Shown piece by piece: positions 44,595 through 56,678 of a stretch of DNA of 64,000 nucleotides. Both the position numbers and the translations under genes were made by a program. This DNA is from CAVXFS01 sp963761115 (lineage in GTDB: Bacteria; Pseudomonadota; Gammaproteobacteria; Burkholderiales; Gallionellaceae). The stretch covers positions 186,001-250,000 of the forward strand of contig CAVXFS010000003.1 of the NCBI GenBank assembly GCA_963761115.1. The letters are read 5' to 3'. Under the pieces are notes generated by a model that saw only the letters and a list, made by a program, of their open reading frames with translations, searched no databases and was not told where the DNA came from. Each line of letters starts with the position of its first letter. The first letter of the stretch is position 1.

Positions 44595-45242
44595 ATGAAG
44601 TTGCTGGAACAAATAAAAACAATCAACCCAAAGACTCCTGGGGAATGGCCCTGGCCGGTAAAGCTGACGGTCATGTTTGGCATATTTTTGGCTGTTTTGT
44701 TCGGCGGGGCAGTTCTTGATTGGCAGGGACAATGGGCAGCGCTGGGTAATGCCAGGCAGGAAGAGGGCAAACTCAAGGATACTTTCCTGGCCAAGAAAAA
44801 ACAGGCAATCAACCTGGATATTATAAAAAAGCAGCTTACTGAAACCCAGCAGTCATTTGGAGCATTGCTCAAGCAGTTGCCCAACAAATCTGAAATGGAC
44901 GCATTATTGACAGACATCAACCAGGCCGGCCTGGGCCGTGGATTGCAGTTTGAATTGTTCAAACCAGGCAAGGAAGTTGTTACCGGCGTGTTCGCTGAAC
45001 AGCCAATTACAATCAGGATTACCGGAGGCTATGATGATTTGGGTCATTTCGCAAGCGATATATCCCAATTGCCGCGCATCGTAACGCTCAATGACATCAA
45101 AATTGCTCCAGTGGGCTCAAAATCCTCGACTGCTGAAATTCAGTTGTCTATGAATGCAACGGCTAAAACCTATCGCTATCTTGATGAAAATGAACTGGCT
45201 GCAAGGAATAAAGGCTCCAAAAAGGCGAAGGGCAAAAAATGA
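44595..45242 (+). CDS. pilO: type IV pilus assembly protein PilO
   Basis: PilO pairs with PilN in the inner membrane. One membrane helix near residues 25-42 (LTVMFGIFLAVLFGGAV), a periplasmic coiled coil and a C-terminal ferredoxin-like domain; the tail is Lys-rich. 215 residues, seven bases after pilN and overlapping pilP by four. Confidence 0.92.
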   Translation: MKLLEQIKTINPKTPGEWPWPVKLTVMFGIFLAVLFGGAVLDWQGQWAALGNARQEEGKLKDTFLAKKKQAINLDIIKKQLTETQQSFGALLKQLPNKSEMDALLTDINQAGLGRGLQFELFKPGKEVVTGVFAEQPITIRITGGYDDLGHFASDISQLPRIVTLNDIKIAPVGSKSSTAEIQLSMNATAKTYRYLDENELAARNKGSKKAKGKK

Positions 45243-45748
45243 AACACGCTTATTTATTGCTGATTCCTTTTTTTCTGGCTGCGTGTGGTGGTGAAGAATT
45301 CCAGGATCTGCATGATTTTGTAAAAAATGCTGGAGCAGACATGCGCGGCAAGGTAGATCCACCACCTCAGATCAAACTATATGAACCGTTCAATTACGAC
45401 AATTCATCCGATCTGCCCAACCCCTTTGTGCAACGGAAACCGGATTTGAAGAATGGAGGGCTGGCAGGACTTAATCAGCCCGACTTGACCAGGCACCGGG
45501 AGGCGCTGGAGGAGTTTCCATTGGATGGTTTGAAAATGGTCGGTTTTTTATTTCAGGGCAAAGAAGGTTACGCCATTATCAGATCTCCTGACACTAAGCT
45601 GCACAGAGTCAAGGTCGGGAATTACATGGGTCAGAATTTCGGGAAAATTTCGTCCATAACCGAAACCGAAGTCCAACTTAAGGAAATGATTCAGGATAGT
45701 TCGGGAGACTGGTCAGAACGCGAAAGCAGTCTGCAATTGGTGGAATGA
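45239..45748 (+). CDS. pilP: type IV pilus lipoprotein PilP
   Basis: PilP bridges PilNO and the PilQ secretin. A lipoprotein signal ends at Cys16 (FFLAACGG), followed by a disordered linker and a beta-sandwich domain that contains MVGFLFQGKEGYAII. 169 residues, in the conserved operon order. Confidence 0.93.
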   Translation: MKHAYLLLIPFFLAACGGEEFQDLHDFVKNAGADMRGKVDPPPQIKLYEPFNYDNSSDLPNPFVQRKPDLKNGGLAGLNQPDLTRHREALEEFPLDGLKMVGFLFQGKEGYAIIRSPDTKLHRVKVGNYMGQNFGKISSITETEVQLKEMIQDSSGDWSERESSLQLVE

Positions 45749-45761
45749 TGAGGGATATAAA

Positions 45762-47822
45762 ATGAAATATTTCAGAGATGCAATTATAAACCTTGTCCGG
45801 CGTGGCGCCGTTCTGTTGGCGTTTTTTGCGCTGACTGCCAATGCGCAAAACATGCCGGATGGAAACAGTATTCAGTCGATCAATCTTGGAGGTGCGCCTG
45901 GGGGCAAACTGGTAATCCAGATTGGTTTGATGAATGCGCTGGCCAATCCACCAGCAGGATTCACTGTCAGCAGTCCACCGCGCATTGCTTTTGATTTCCC
46001 TAATACGGCAAATAACCTGGGCAAGTCCACGCAGGAATTTAACGCAGGCGATATACGCAGTGCCAACATAGTACAGGCCGGTAATCGAACAAGGTTGGTA
46101 ATAAATCTTAATCAGATGATGTCCTACAGCACTCAGATTGAGGGCAAAAATCTGCTGATTTACCTGCAACCGCCTATGGTTACTTCTGATGTGGCTCCAT
46201 CGCGATTTGCTGTTGCCATGCCCGGCGAGAATATGCACAGTCTTCGAGACGTGGATTTCCACCGTGGGAAAAATGGTGAGGGTCGAATTCAGGTAGATCT
46301 GTCCGATTCCAATGTAGGTATAGATATCAAGCAGCAAGGCAAGAGCCTGGTGGTTAATTTCCTGAAAACCAGTTTGCCGGCAAACTTGCAACGCAAGCTT
46401 GACGTAACCGATTTTGGAACTCCGGTTGTAGGGATAGACACGTTTGCAGATGGAGAAAATGTACGCATGATTGTCGAGCCACAAGGTTCATGGGAACACT
46501 CGGCATACCAGACAGACAACAAGTTCATACTGGAAGTCAAGCCTGTATTGGATGACCCGAACAAGCTGGTGAAAGGTTCTCAGCCAGGGTATTCGGGCGA
46601 AAAGCTGACATTGAATTTTCAGAATATTGCGGTGCGTGAAGCATTATATGTAATCGCGGATTTCATTAACAGCAACGATTCCAATGTTCCCATGAACATG
46701 CTGATCAGCGATTCCGTGACTGGCAATCTTACTTTACGCTTGAAGGATGTACCTTGGGATCAGGCGCTGGATATCATACTTCAAAGCAAAGGGCTGGACC
46801 TGCGCAAAAACGGCAACGTAATTCAGATCGCCCCAAGGGAAGAAATGGCAGCGAAAGAAAAACTGGCGTTATCCGCCAGCCAGGAAATCTCCGAGCTCGA
46901 AGAACTGCACACTGAAAGTTTTCCCCTTAGCTATCAGAAGGGCAGTGTGGTTGTCTCCATGTTGTCGAACGAGAAACAGCGGATCTTATCCAAGCGCGGC
47001 AGTGCTGTCGTGGATGATCGAACCAACACGATATTCATAAAGGATACCCCGACGGCCCTCGAAGAAGCACGCAAGTTGATCAAGCAAATTGATGTTCCAG
47101 TGCGTCAAGTCATGATTGAGGCGCGCTTTGTGGAAGCGGGTGATAAATTTACCCGCACTCTGGGCGGAAAGCTGAATTTCACCAGTCCATTATCAACGGT
47201 GCCACCAGGGTATTCTGGTGGTACCTCGTCCGGAGGAAACGTCAATTTGCCAGGCTACAATTCCGCTGGTGGTCAAATTGCAGTTTCACTGTTTAATGCG
47301 GTAGCCAGCAGAACATTGAATTTGGAATTGACAGCATCAGAGGTAGATGGCAAATCTAAAAACATATCCAGTCCGCGTGTCGTGACGGCTGATTCCACTG
47401 AGGCATCCATCGACCAGGGAGTCGAAATTCCTTATCAGCAGGCGTCCAGCAGCGGGGCAACTGCAGTTTCCTTCAAAAAGGCAACGCTTAGTTTAAAGGT
47501 AACGCCGCAAATCACCCCGGATGACAATGTCAACCTGAAAATCAATGTCAATAAGGATAGCGTCGGGGAGACGTACAACGGAGTACCCAGCATAAACACC
47601 AGTCAGGTAAGCACTCAGGTGCTGGTTGAAAACGGTGGAACAGTCGTTGTTGGCGGGATATATACCCAGGATCAAACCAACTCGATCAACAAGGTTCCCC
47701 TGCTTGGAGATGTTCCGTTATTGGGATGGTTTTTCAAGAACAACCAACGTACTGAAAACAGGTCTGAACTGCTGGTCTTCATAACGCCAAAAATCCTGAA
47801 GGAAAGCCTTAACATTCGATGA
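45762..47822 (+). CDS. pilQ: type IV pilus secretin PilQ
   Basis: PilQ forms the outer-membrane gate for type IV pili. A signal peptide (ending ANA) precedes two AMIN domains thought to bind peptidoglycan, an N0/N1 region starting LTLNFQNIAVREALYVIADF and the C-terminal secretin domain (VPLLGDVPLLGWFFKN). 686 residues, last gene of pilMNOPQ, with a strong terminator 25 bases downstream. Confidence 0.95.
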   Translation: MKYFRDAIINLVRRGAVLLAFFALTANAQNMPDGNSIQSINLGGAPGGKLVIQIGLMNALANPPAGFTVSSPPRIAFDFPNTANNLGKSTQEFNAGDIRSANIVQAGNRTRLVINLNQMMSYSTQIEGKNLLIYLQPPMVTSDVAPSRFAVAMPGENMHSLRDVDFHRGKNGEGRIQVDLSDSNVGIDIKQQGKSLVVNFLKTSLPANLQRKLDVTDFGTPVVGIDTFADGENVRMIVEPQGSWEHSAYQTDNKFILEVKPVLDDPNKLVKGSQPGYSGEKLTLNFQNIAVREALYVIADFINSNDSNVPMNMLISDSVTGNLTLRLKDVPWDQALDIILQSKGLDLRKNGNVIQIAPREEMAAKEKLALSASQEISELEELHTESFPLSYQKGSVVVSMLSNEKQRILSKRGSAVVDDRTNTIFIKDTPTALEEARKLIKQIDVPVRQVMIEARFVEAGDKFTRTLGGKLNFTSPLSTVPPGYSGGTSSGGNVNLPGYNSAGGQIAVSLFNAVASRTLNLELTASEVDGKSKNISSPRVVTADSTEASIDQGVEIPYQQASSSGATAVSFKKATLSLKVTPQITPDDNVNLKINVNKDSVGETYNGVPSINTSQVSTQVLVENGGTVVVGGIYTQDQTNSINKVPLLGDVPLLGWFFKNNQRTENRSELLVFITPKILKESLNIR

Positions 47823-47846
47823 AAATCGTGATGGGACAATGCTAAG

Positions 47847-47870
47847 CCCGGCGCGAGCCGGGTTTTTTTT
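47847..47870 (+). terminator. terminator after pilQ
   Basis: CCCGGC-GCGA-GCCGGG followed by eight T: a stable GNRA-loop rho-independent terminator. It separates the pilus operon from aroK, whose start is 37 bases further on. Confidence 0.92.
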
Positions 47871-47906
47871 CAGGGCAGCAAATGGGAAATTCGCTACAAT
47901 TCTGTA

Positions 47907-48467
47907 ATGACCGACAACAACTCTCTGCGAACGAAGCGGGCTTCCGGCAACATCATCCTGATAGGCATGATGGGTGCAGGTAAAACCACAGTGGGGAAAT
48001 CACTGGCGCAATGCATGCATAAGACATTTGTCGACAGCGACGAGGAAATTCAGCGGCGCACGGGGGTAACGATTCCACACATTTTCGACATTGAAGGAGA
48101 GCCCGGTTTTAGGCGCCGTGAATCAGGCGTCATTCAGGAATTGGTGAAACGAGACAATCTGGTTCTGGCAACTGGAGGCGGGGTCATACTAGACCAACAG
48201 AACCGGAATGAATTGATCAGTAACGGTATCGTTGTCTATTTGAAAAGCTCATTATCGGATCTCTGGCGGCGTACACGGCACGACCGCAATCGGCCATTGC
48301 TGCAAACCGCTGACCCGCGAGCCATGCTGAAAAACCTGTATGAACAGCGTGACCCCTTATATACGCAAACGGCTGACATGATAGTTCCCACAGGCCGGCA
48401 AAGTGTCCACAGCCTGGTACTGAGGCTGCAACAGGAACTGGACCTCATTTCGTCAGGCACAACTTGA
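47907..48467 (+). CDS. aroK: shikimate kinase
   Basis: AroK phosphorylates shikimate in the aromatic amino acid pathway. Walker A is GMMGAGKTT (Lys26), followed by the shikimate-site segments DSDEEIQRR and FRRRE and by the glycine loop ATGGGVI. 186 residues, with aroB directly after it, as usual. Confidence 0.95.
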   Translation: MTDNNSLRTKRASGNIILIGMMGAGKTTVGKSLAQCMHKTFVDSDEEIQRRTGVTIPHIFDIEGEPGFRRRESGVIQELVKRDNLVLATGGGVILDQQNRNELISNGIVVYLKSSLSDLWRRTRHDRNRPLLQTADPRAMLKNLYEQRDPLYTQTADMIVPTGRQSVHSLVLRLQQELDLISSGTT

Positions 48468-48480
48468 AATAGACAGAACC

Positions 48481-49569
48481 ATGCAAACGTTAACAGTAGG
48501 GCTTGAAGCAAGAAGTTATCCGATACATGTCGGTCCAGGACTTTTGGACCAGCATGGACTTTTGCTTCCATACCTGCCAAAAATGCGTGCGGTCATTGTC
48601 AGCAATACGACCGTTGCGCCGTTATATCTTGCCCGCGTACAGGCCATGCTTGAGAATCATGGCGTTAATGTCGTGCCAGTGATCTTGTCCGATGGCGAGC
48701 AATACAAGAATTCGGAAACTCTTAATTTGATCTATACCGCACTGCTAAATAATCGCTGCGAACGCAGTACCCCTTTGATTGCTTTGGGCGGAGGCGTTAT
48801 TGGCGACATGACCGGGTTTGCCGCTGCGACCTACCTGCGCGGAGTTCCATTCATCCAGATGCCCACCACCTTGTTGGCTCAGGTCGATTCCTCGGTTGGT
48901 GGCAAGACCGGTATCAACCATGCTCTGGGCAAGAACATGATAGGGGCGTTCTATCAGCCAAGAGTGGTGATTGCAGATACGAAATCACTGGATACACTAC
49001 CCGATGAAGAACTTCGTGCGGGATTGGCCGAGGTCATCAAATATGGACTGATCCGCGACCTGCCATTCTTCGAATGGCTGGAGCAGAACATCGAGAAGCT
49101 GCTGTCGCGTGACAGCGAAGCATTGCAGTACGCCATCGCGCGCAGTTGCCGGAACAAGGCAGAAGTCGTCGGCGCCGACGAGTTCGAAAGCGGCGCGCGC
49201 GCCCTGCTCAACCTCGGCCATACCTTCGGTCACGCTATCGAAACCGGTTCAGGGTATGGATCGTGGCTGCACGGCGCGGCAGTAGCCGCCGGCACCATCA
49301 TGGCCGCTGATTTATCTCAGCGTCTGGGCTGGATCAGTGCAGATGATGTCGCGCGCATCCGGCGCCTGTTCGAGCGAGCAGACCTGCAGATCGCCGCGCC
49401 GCCCTTGGGCACGGACACCTATCTGCACCTGATGGGGCTGGATAAAAAAGTCGAAGCGGGCAAGATTCGCTTCGTGCTGCTGAAGGCCATTGGCAGCAGT
49501 GTGGTCAGCAGCGATGTTCCGGAAGAGTTGCTGCGGCAAACTTTGGCATCGTGCATCAAGCATGGCTGA
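48481..49569 (+). CDS. aroB: 3-dehydroquinate synthase
   Basis: AroB cyclises DAHP to 3-dehydroquinate using NAD and a metal. Motifs are DGEQYKN, GGGVIGDMTGF, QVDSSVGGKTGIN and the metal-ligand segment GHTFGHAIE. 362 residues. The stop overlaps the start of dgt. Confidence 0.95.
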   Translation: MQTLTVGLEARSYPIHVGPGLLDQHGLLLPYLPKMRAVIVSNTTVAPLYLARVQAMLENHGVNVVPVILSDGEQYKNSETLNLIYTALLNNRCERSTPLIALGGGVIGDMTGFAAATYLRGVPFIQMPTTLLAQVDSSVGGKTGINHALGKNMIGAFYQPRVVIADTKSLDTLPDEELRAGLAEVIKYGLIRDLPFFEWLEQNIEKLLSRDSEALQYAIARSCRNKAEVVGADEFESGARALLNLGHTFGHAIETGSGYGSWLHGAAVAAGTIMAADLSQRLGWISADDVARIRRLFERADLQIAAPPLGTDTYLHLMGLDKKVEAGKIRFVLLKAIGSSVVSSDVPEELLRQTLASCIKHG

Positions 49570-50683
49570 GCTTGCGTCTTATGCGGTTGGCGAGTACAAC
49601 ACGCGCGGAAGGGTCGTGCATGAGGATGCGCCGTTCGGGCGCAACGAGTTCCAGCGCGACCGTGATCGTATCATCCATTCCGCCGCATTTCGCCGCCTGG
49701 AATACAAGACCCAGGTATTCGTCAATCATGAAGGTGACCTGTTCCGCACTCGCCTGACCCACAGCATCGAAGTCGCGCAGATCGGGCGCTCCATCGCACG
49801 CTGGCTCGGACTGAACGAAGACCTGGCGGAAGCCCTGGCCCTGGCGCACGATCTTGGCCATACGCCATTCGGCCATGCAGGCCAGGAAGCGCTCAATAGC
49901 TGCATGAAGGAATACGGGGGGTTCGAGCACAACCTGCAATCATTACGCGTGGTGGACATGCTGGAAGAGCGCTATGCCGCATTCAACGGACTCAACCTTA
50001 GTTTTGAAACACGTGAAGGTATACTCAAGCATTGTTCAAGAGAGAATGCGCTAAAGCTCGGCGAAGTGGCAGAGCGTTTTGTGCTTGGACAGCAGCCGAC
50101 ACTGGAAGCGCAGATCATCAATCTGGCGGATGAGATCGCGTATAACAACCATGATGTTGATGATGGTCTGCGTTCCGGACTCCTTACACTGGATCAGCTC
50201 GGATCAGTTCGTTTGTTCGCGGAACATCTGGATGCGGTACGCAAAACCTATCCGGATATTGACGACCGTCGCCTGGTACACGAAACCATCCGTCACATGA
50301 TCAACACGCTGGTAACCGACCTGATCCATGAGACCGAAAGAAATATCAACTTGCGTGGCATAGGTAATCTTGCCGATGTGCGCAGTGCCCCGCCCCTGGC
50401 TGCATTCAGTACCGGAGTGCAAGAACAGAATCGCGAGCTCAAGACCTTTTTACGTACTCACCTGTACCGCCACTACCGCGTCATGCGCATGAGTGCGAAG
50501 GCGCATCGCATCATCAACAACCTGTTCAACGCCTTTATGGAGGACAGTCGCCTGCTGCCGCCCCAATATCAGCGACAGGCAGAGGACGACAGCGCGCGCG
50601 CTGTGTCCGACTATATCGCCGGAATGACCGACCGATATGCCATCAGGGAGCACAAGCGACTGTTTGCGATTGAAGAAGCGTGA
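49562..50683 (+). CDS. dgt: dGTPase-like HD-domain triphosphohydrolase
   Basis: These enzymes release triphosphate from dNTPs. HD-domain metal ligands are in TRLTHSIEV and LAHDLGHTPFGHAGQ. The N-terminus has the family motif FGRNEFQRDRDRIIHS, and the 373-residue length matches the non-E. coli dgt-like subgroup. The ATG overlapping the aroB stop was chosen because longer starts lie deep in aroB. Confidence 0.92.
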   Translation: MAELASYAVGEYNTRGRVVHEDAPFGRNEFQRDRDRIIHSAAFRRLEYKTQVFVNHEGDLFRTRLTHSIEVAQIGRSIARWLGLNEDLAEALALAHDLGHTPFGHAGQEALNSCMKEYGGFEHNLQSLRVVDMLEERYAAFNGLNLSFETREGILKHCSRENALKLGEVAERFVLGQQPTLEAQIINLADEIAYNNHDVDDGLRSGLLTLDQLGSVRLFAEHLDAVRKTYPDIDDRRLVHETIRHMINTLVTDLIHETERNINLRGIGNLADVRSAPPLAAFSTGVQEQNRELKTFLRTHLYRHYRVMRMSAKAHRIINNLFNAFMEDSRLLPPQYQRQAEDDSARAVSDYIAGMTDRYAIREHKRLFAIEEA

Positions 50684-50769
50684 TTCCGGACAGACGTTGC
50701 CAATTCGCGTGTTGGTCGCTATCCATACCGGCATGATAAAATCCGCGCTCAATTTTTGAGCCACCTGCC

Positions 50770-54494
<3,725 letters not shown>

Positions 54495-54580
54495 AACGCA
54501 GGTTAGCGCAGCGTAACCCGACAAACCTGGAGTATCGTCAGGCCGTGACCTGACCCAACCATAAATTGAGGAGGAATGAA

Positions 54581-55042
54581 ATGAAACGCACCACCTTGTT
54601 ACCGCTGGCCCTGTTGATATCTGCCGGCATATTTTCAACCACTGCGTGTTCTGAACAGACCACACCAACCAAAACAACAATGGAGGCAAGCAGCATGAAT
54701 GGATTGATCAAGACCGATGTGAAACTGGGAGACGGCGTCGAAGCGACTGCGGGCAAGGATGTATCGGTGCATTACACCGGCTGGCTGTACGATGACGCCG
54801 CGCCCGAACATCACGGCAGGAAATTCGACAGCTCGCGCGACCGTGGCCAGCCATTCGAATTCCCGCTTGGCGAGGGCCGTGTGATCAAGGGCTGGGATAT
54901 GGGTGTGGAAGGCATGAAGGTAGGTGGTCAGCGCACACTGGTCATCCCGCCCGAGCTGGGCTACGGTTCGCGTGGCGCGGGTGGTGCGATCCCGCCGAAT
55001 GCGACGCTGGTATTTGATGTGGAACTGCTGGGCGTCAATTGA
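54581..55042 (+). CDS. FKBP-type peptidyl-prolyl cis-trans isomerase, exported
   Basis: A 153-residue protein with a signal sequence ending TTACSEQ, either a weak lipobox at the cysteine or a cleavable signal. One FKBP domain follows: VHYTGWLYD, KFDSSRDRGQPFEFPLG, VIKGWDMGVEGMKVGG and IPPNATLVFDVEL. It probably speeds proline isomerisation in periplasmic proteins. An excellent GAGGAGG site precedes the chosen ATG. It stands alone between metH and mpl. Confidence 0.92.
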   Translation: MKRTTLLPLALLISAGIFSTTACSEQTTPTKTTMEASSMNGLIKTDVKLGDGVEATAGKDVSVHYTGWLYDDAAPEHHGRKFDSSRDRGQPFEFPLGEGRVIKGWDMGVEGMKVGGQRTLVIPPELGYGSRGAGGAIPPNATLVFDVELLGVN

Positions 55043-55067
55043 CCGGGTTCCGGGGATCCCGGTTATT
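55042..55067 (+). terminator. possible terminator after the FKBP gene
   Basis: ACCGGG and CCCGGT pair across a 10-base loop immediately after the stop codon and are followed by TATTTCC. The T-tract is interrupted, so termination may be inefficient. Confidence 0.45.
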
Positions 55068-55195
55068 TCCCTCTCTCCGATTTGATGAAGCCACCGATCG
55101 TTAGCCCGTGAAATCAATATACGGCACCAGTCGCTGGTTGAGTCATTTCAGGGAACGGGAGAGCAGGACACGATAGCGGGAATTTACAGAGCACT

Positions 55196-56575
55196 ATGCA
55201 TATCCACATTCTCGGCATCTGCGGTACCTTCATGGGCGGCATCGCCGTCATCGCCAGGCAGGCCGGTTTCCGTGTCACAGGTTGCGATGCCAACGTCTAT
55301 CCGCCGATGAGCACGCAGCTGCAAGCCCAGGGCATAGAACTGATCGAGGGCTTCGGCATCGAGCAACTGGCGCTCAAGCCGGATGTGTTCGTCATCGGCA
55401 ATGTGGTGACGCGAGGCAATCCCCTGATCGAGGAGATCCTCAACCGCAGCCTGCCGTATGTCTCCGGTCCGCAATGGCTGGCAGAGAACATCCTGCATGA
55501 CAAGTGGGTGCTCGGTGTCGCGGGCACGCACGGGAAAACGACAACAGCTTCCATGCTGGCGTGGATACTGGAATACGCGGACCTGGATCCCGGCTTCCTG
55601 ATCGGCGGCGTGCCGCAGAACTTTGCCATCTCGGCGCGCATCACCGAGACGCCGTTCTTTGTGATCGAAGCGGACGAATACGACACCGCCTTCTTCGACA
55701 AGCGTTCAAAGTTCGTACACTACCGGCCGCGCACGGTCATTCTGAACAACCTGGAATTCGACCACGCCGATATCTTTCCCGACCTCGCGGCTATCGAGAC
55801 CCAGTTCCATCACCTGGTACGCACCGTGCCCGGCAACGGGCTGGTGGTCTGCAATGGCCGCGAGCAAGCATTGCAGCGCGTGCTGGAGCGCGGCTGCTGG
55901 ACGCAAGTGGAAACCTTTGGTTCTGTTGACCTGCCTGTAAAAGATAGAGGCTGGCAGATCGACAACGATAACCGCGTGACATTGAATGATGTCGAACAGG
56001 GTGAGCTGCATTGGGACTTGCTTGGTGAACATAACCGTATGAACGCACTTGCCGCACTTGCCGCCGCACGCCATGCAGGCGTGCCCGTCGCTCAAGGGCT
56101 GGCCGCTCTCGCCGAGTTCAAGAACGTGAAGCGCCGTATGGAAGTGCGTGGTTCGGTCAACGGTATAACCGTGTACGATGATTTCGCCCACCATCCGACG
56201 GCGATAGCAACCACCATCGCCGGACTGAGAGACAAGGTCGGTGCAGCGCGCATACTTGCCGTGCTGGAGCCGCGCTCCAACACCATGAAACTGGGCGTAA
56301 TGAAAGATGCATTGCCCGGTAGCCTGAAAGACGCCAACCTGACTTTCTGTCATGCCGGAACTATCGACTGGGATGTTCGCGCAGCCTTGGCGCCACTGGG
56401 CAACAAGGCCGTGGTGAAAGATGATCTTGGAGAATTGATCGAAGCCATCGCAACTGTCGCTCACCCCGGCGACCAGTTGCTGGTGATGAGCAATGGCGGT
56501 TTTGGCGGCATCCACGAAAAACTGCTGCAGCGACTGTCAGAAAAAAAGGTGCAGGACATGAAATATCCTGCATGA
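55196..56575 (+). CDS. mpl: UDP-N-acetylmuramate:L-alanyl-gamma-D-glutamyl-meso-diaminopimelate ligase
   Basis: Mpl attaches recycled murein tripeptide to UDP-MurNAc, the step that follows AmgK-MurU recycling of MurNAc. The 459-residue Mur ligase starts HIHILGICGTFMGG. The ATP loop is GTHGKTTTAS, and EADEYDTAFFDKRSK and the C-terminal DDFAHHPTA motif are diagnostic. The last codons and the bases after the stop form a 14-base tandem duplication. Confidence 0.95.
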   Translation: MHIHILGICGTFMGGIAVIARQAGFRVTGCDANVYPPMSTQLQAQGIELIEGFGIEQLALKPDVFVIGNVVTRGNPLIEEILNRSLPYVSGPQWLAENILHDKWVLGVAGTHGKTTTASMLAWILEYADLDPGFLIGGVPQNFAISARITETPFFVIEADEYDTAFFDKRSKFVHYRPRTVILNNLEFDHADIFPDLAAIETQFHHLVRTVPGNGLVVCNGREQALQRVLERGCWTQVETFGSVDLPVKDRGWQIDNDNRVTLNDVEQGELHWDLLGEHNRMNALAALAAARHAGVPVAQGLAALAEFKNVKRRMEVRGSVNGITVYDDFAHHPTAIATTIAGLRDKVGAARILAVLEPRSNTMKLGVMKDALPGSLKDANLTFCHAGTIDWDVRAALAPLGNKAVVKDDLGELIEAIATVAHPGDQLLVMSNGGFGGIHEKLLQRLSEKKVQDMKYPA

Positions 56576-56584
56576 AATATCCTG
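56557..56584 (+). repeat. 14-bp tandem duplication at the end of mpl
   Basis: CATGAAATATCCTG occurs twice, head to tail, with the mpl stop codon inside the second copy. It looks like a simple slippage or duplication event that fixed the present C-terminus (MKYPA). Confidence 0.9.
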
Positions 56585-56678
56585 TATAACCTGTTGTGTT
56601 CAGAAAATAATTGTTGTATCTTGCCGGACAACGAATTAATTTCATTGCGCTGATTGCGTAATACCAAAGGGGGCTCGC

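Noticed and set aside
50684..50769. Cobalamin or SAM riboswitch before metH
   Set aside because: 86 bases with no B12-box or SAM-type core; only a possible TAAAAT -10 is seen.
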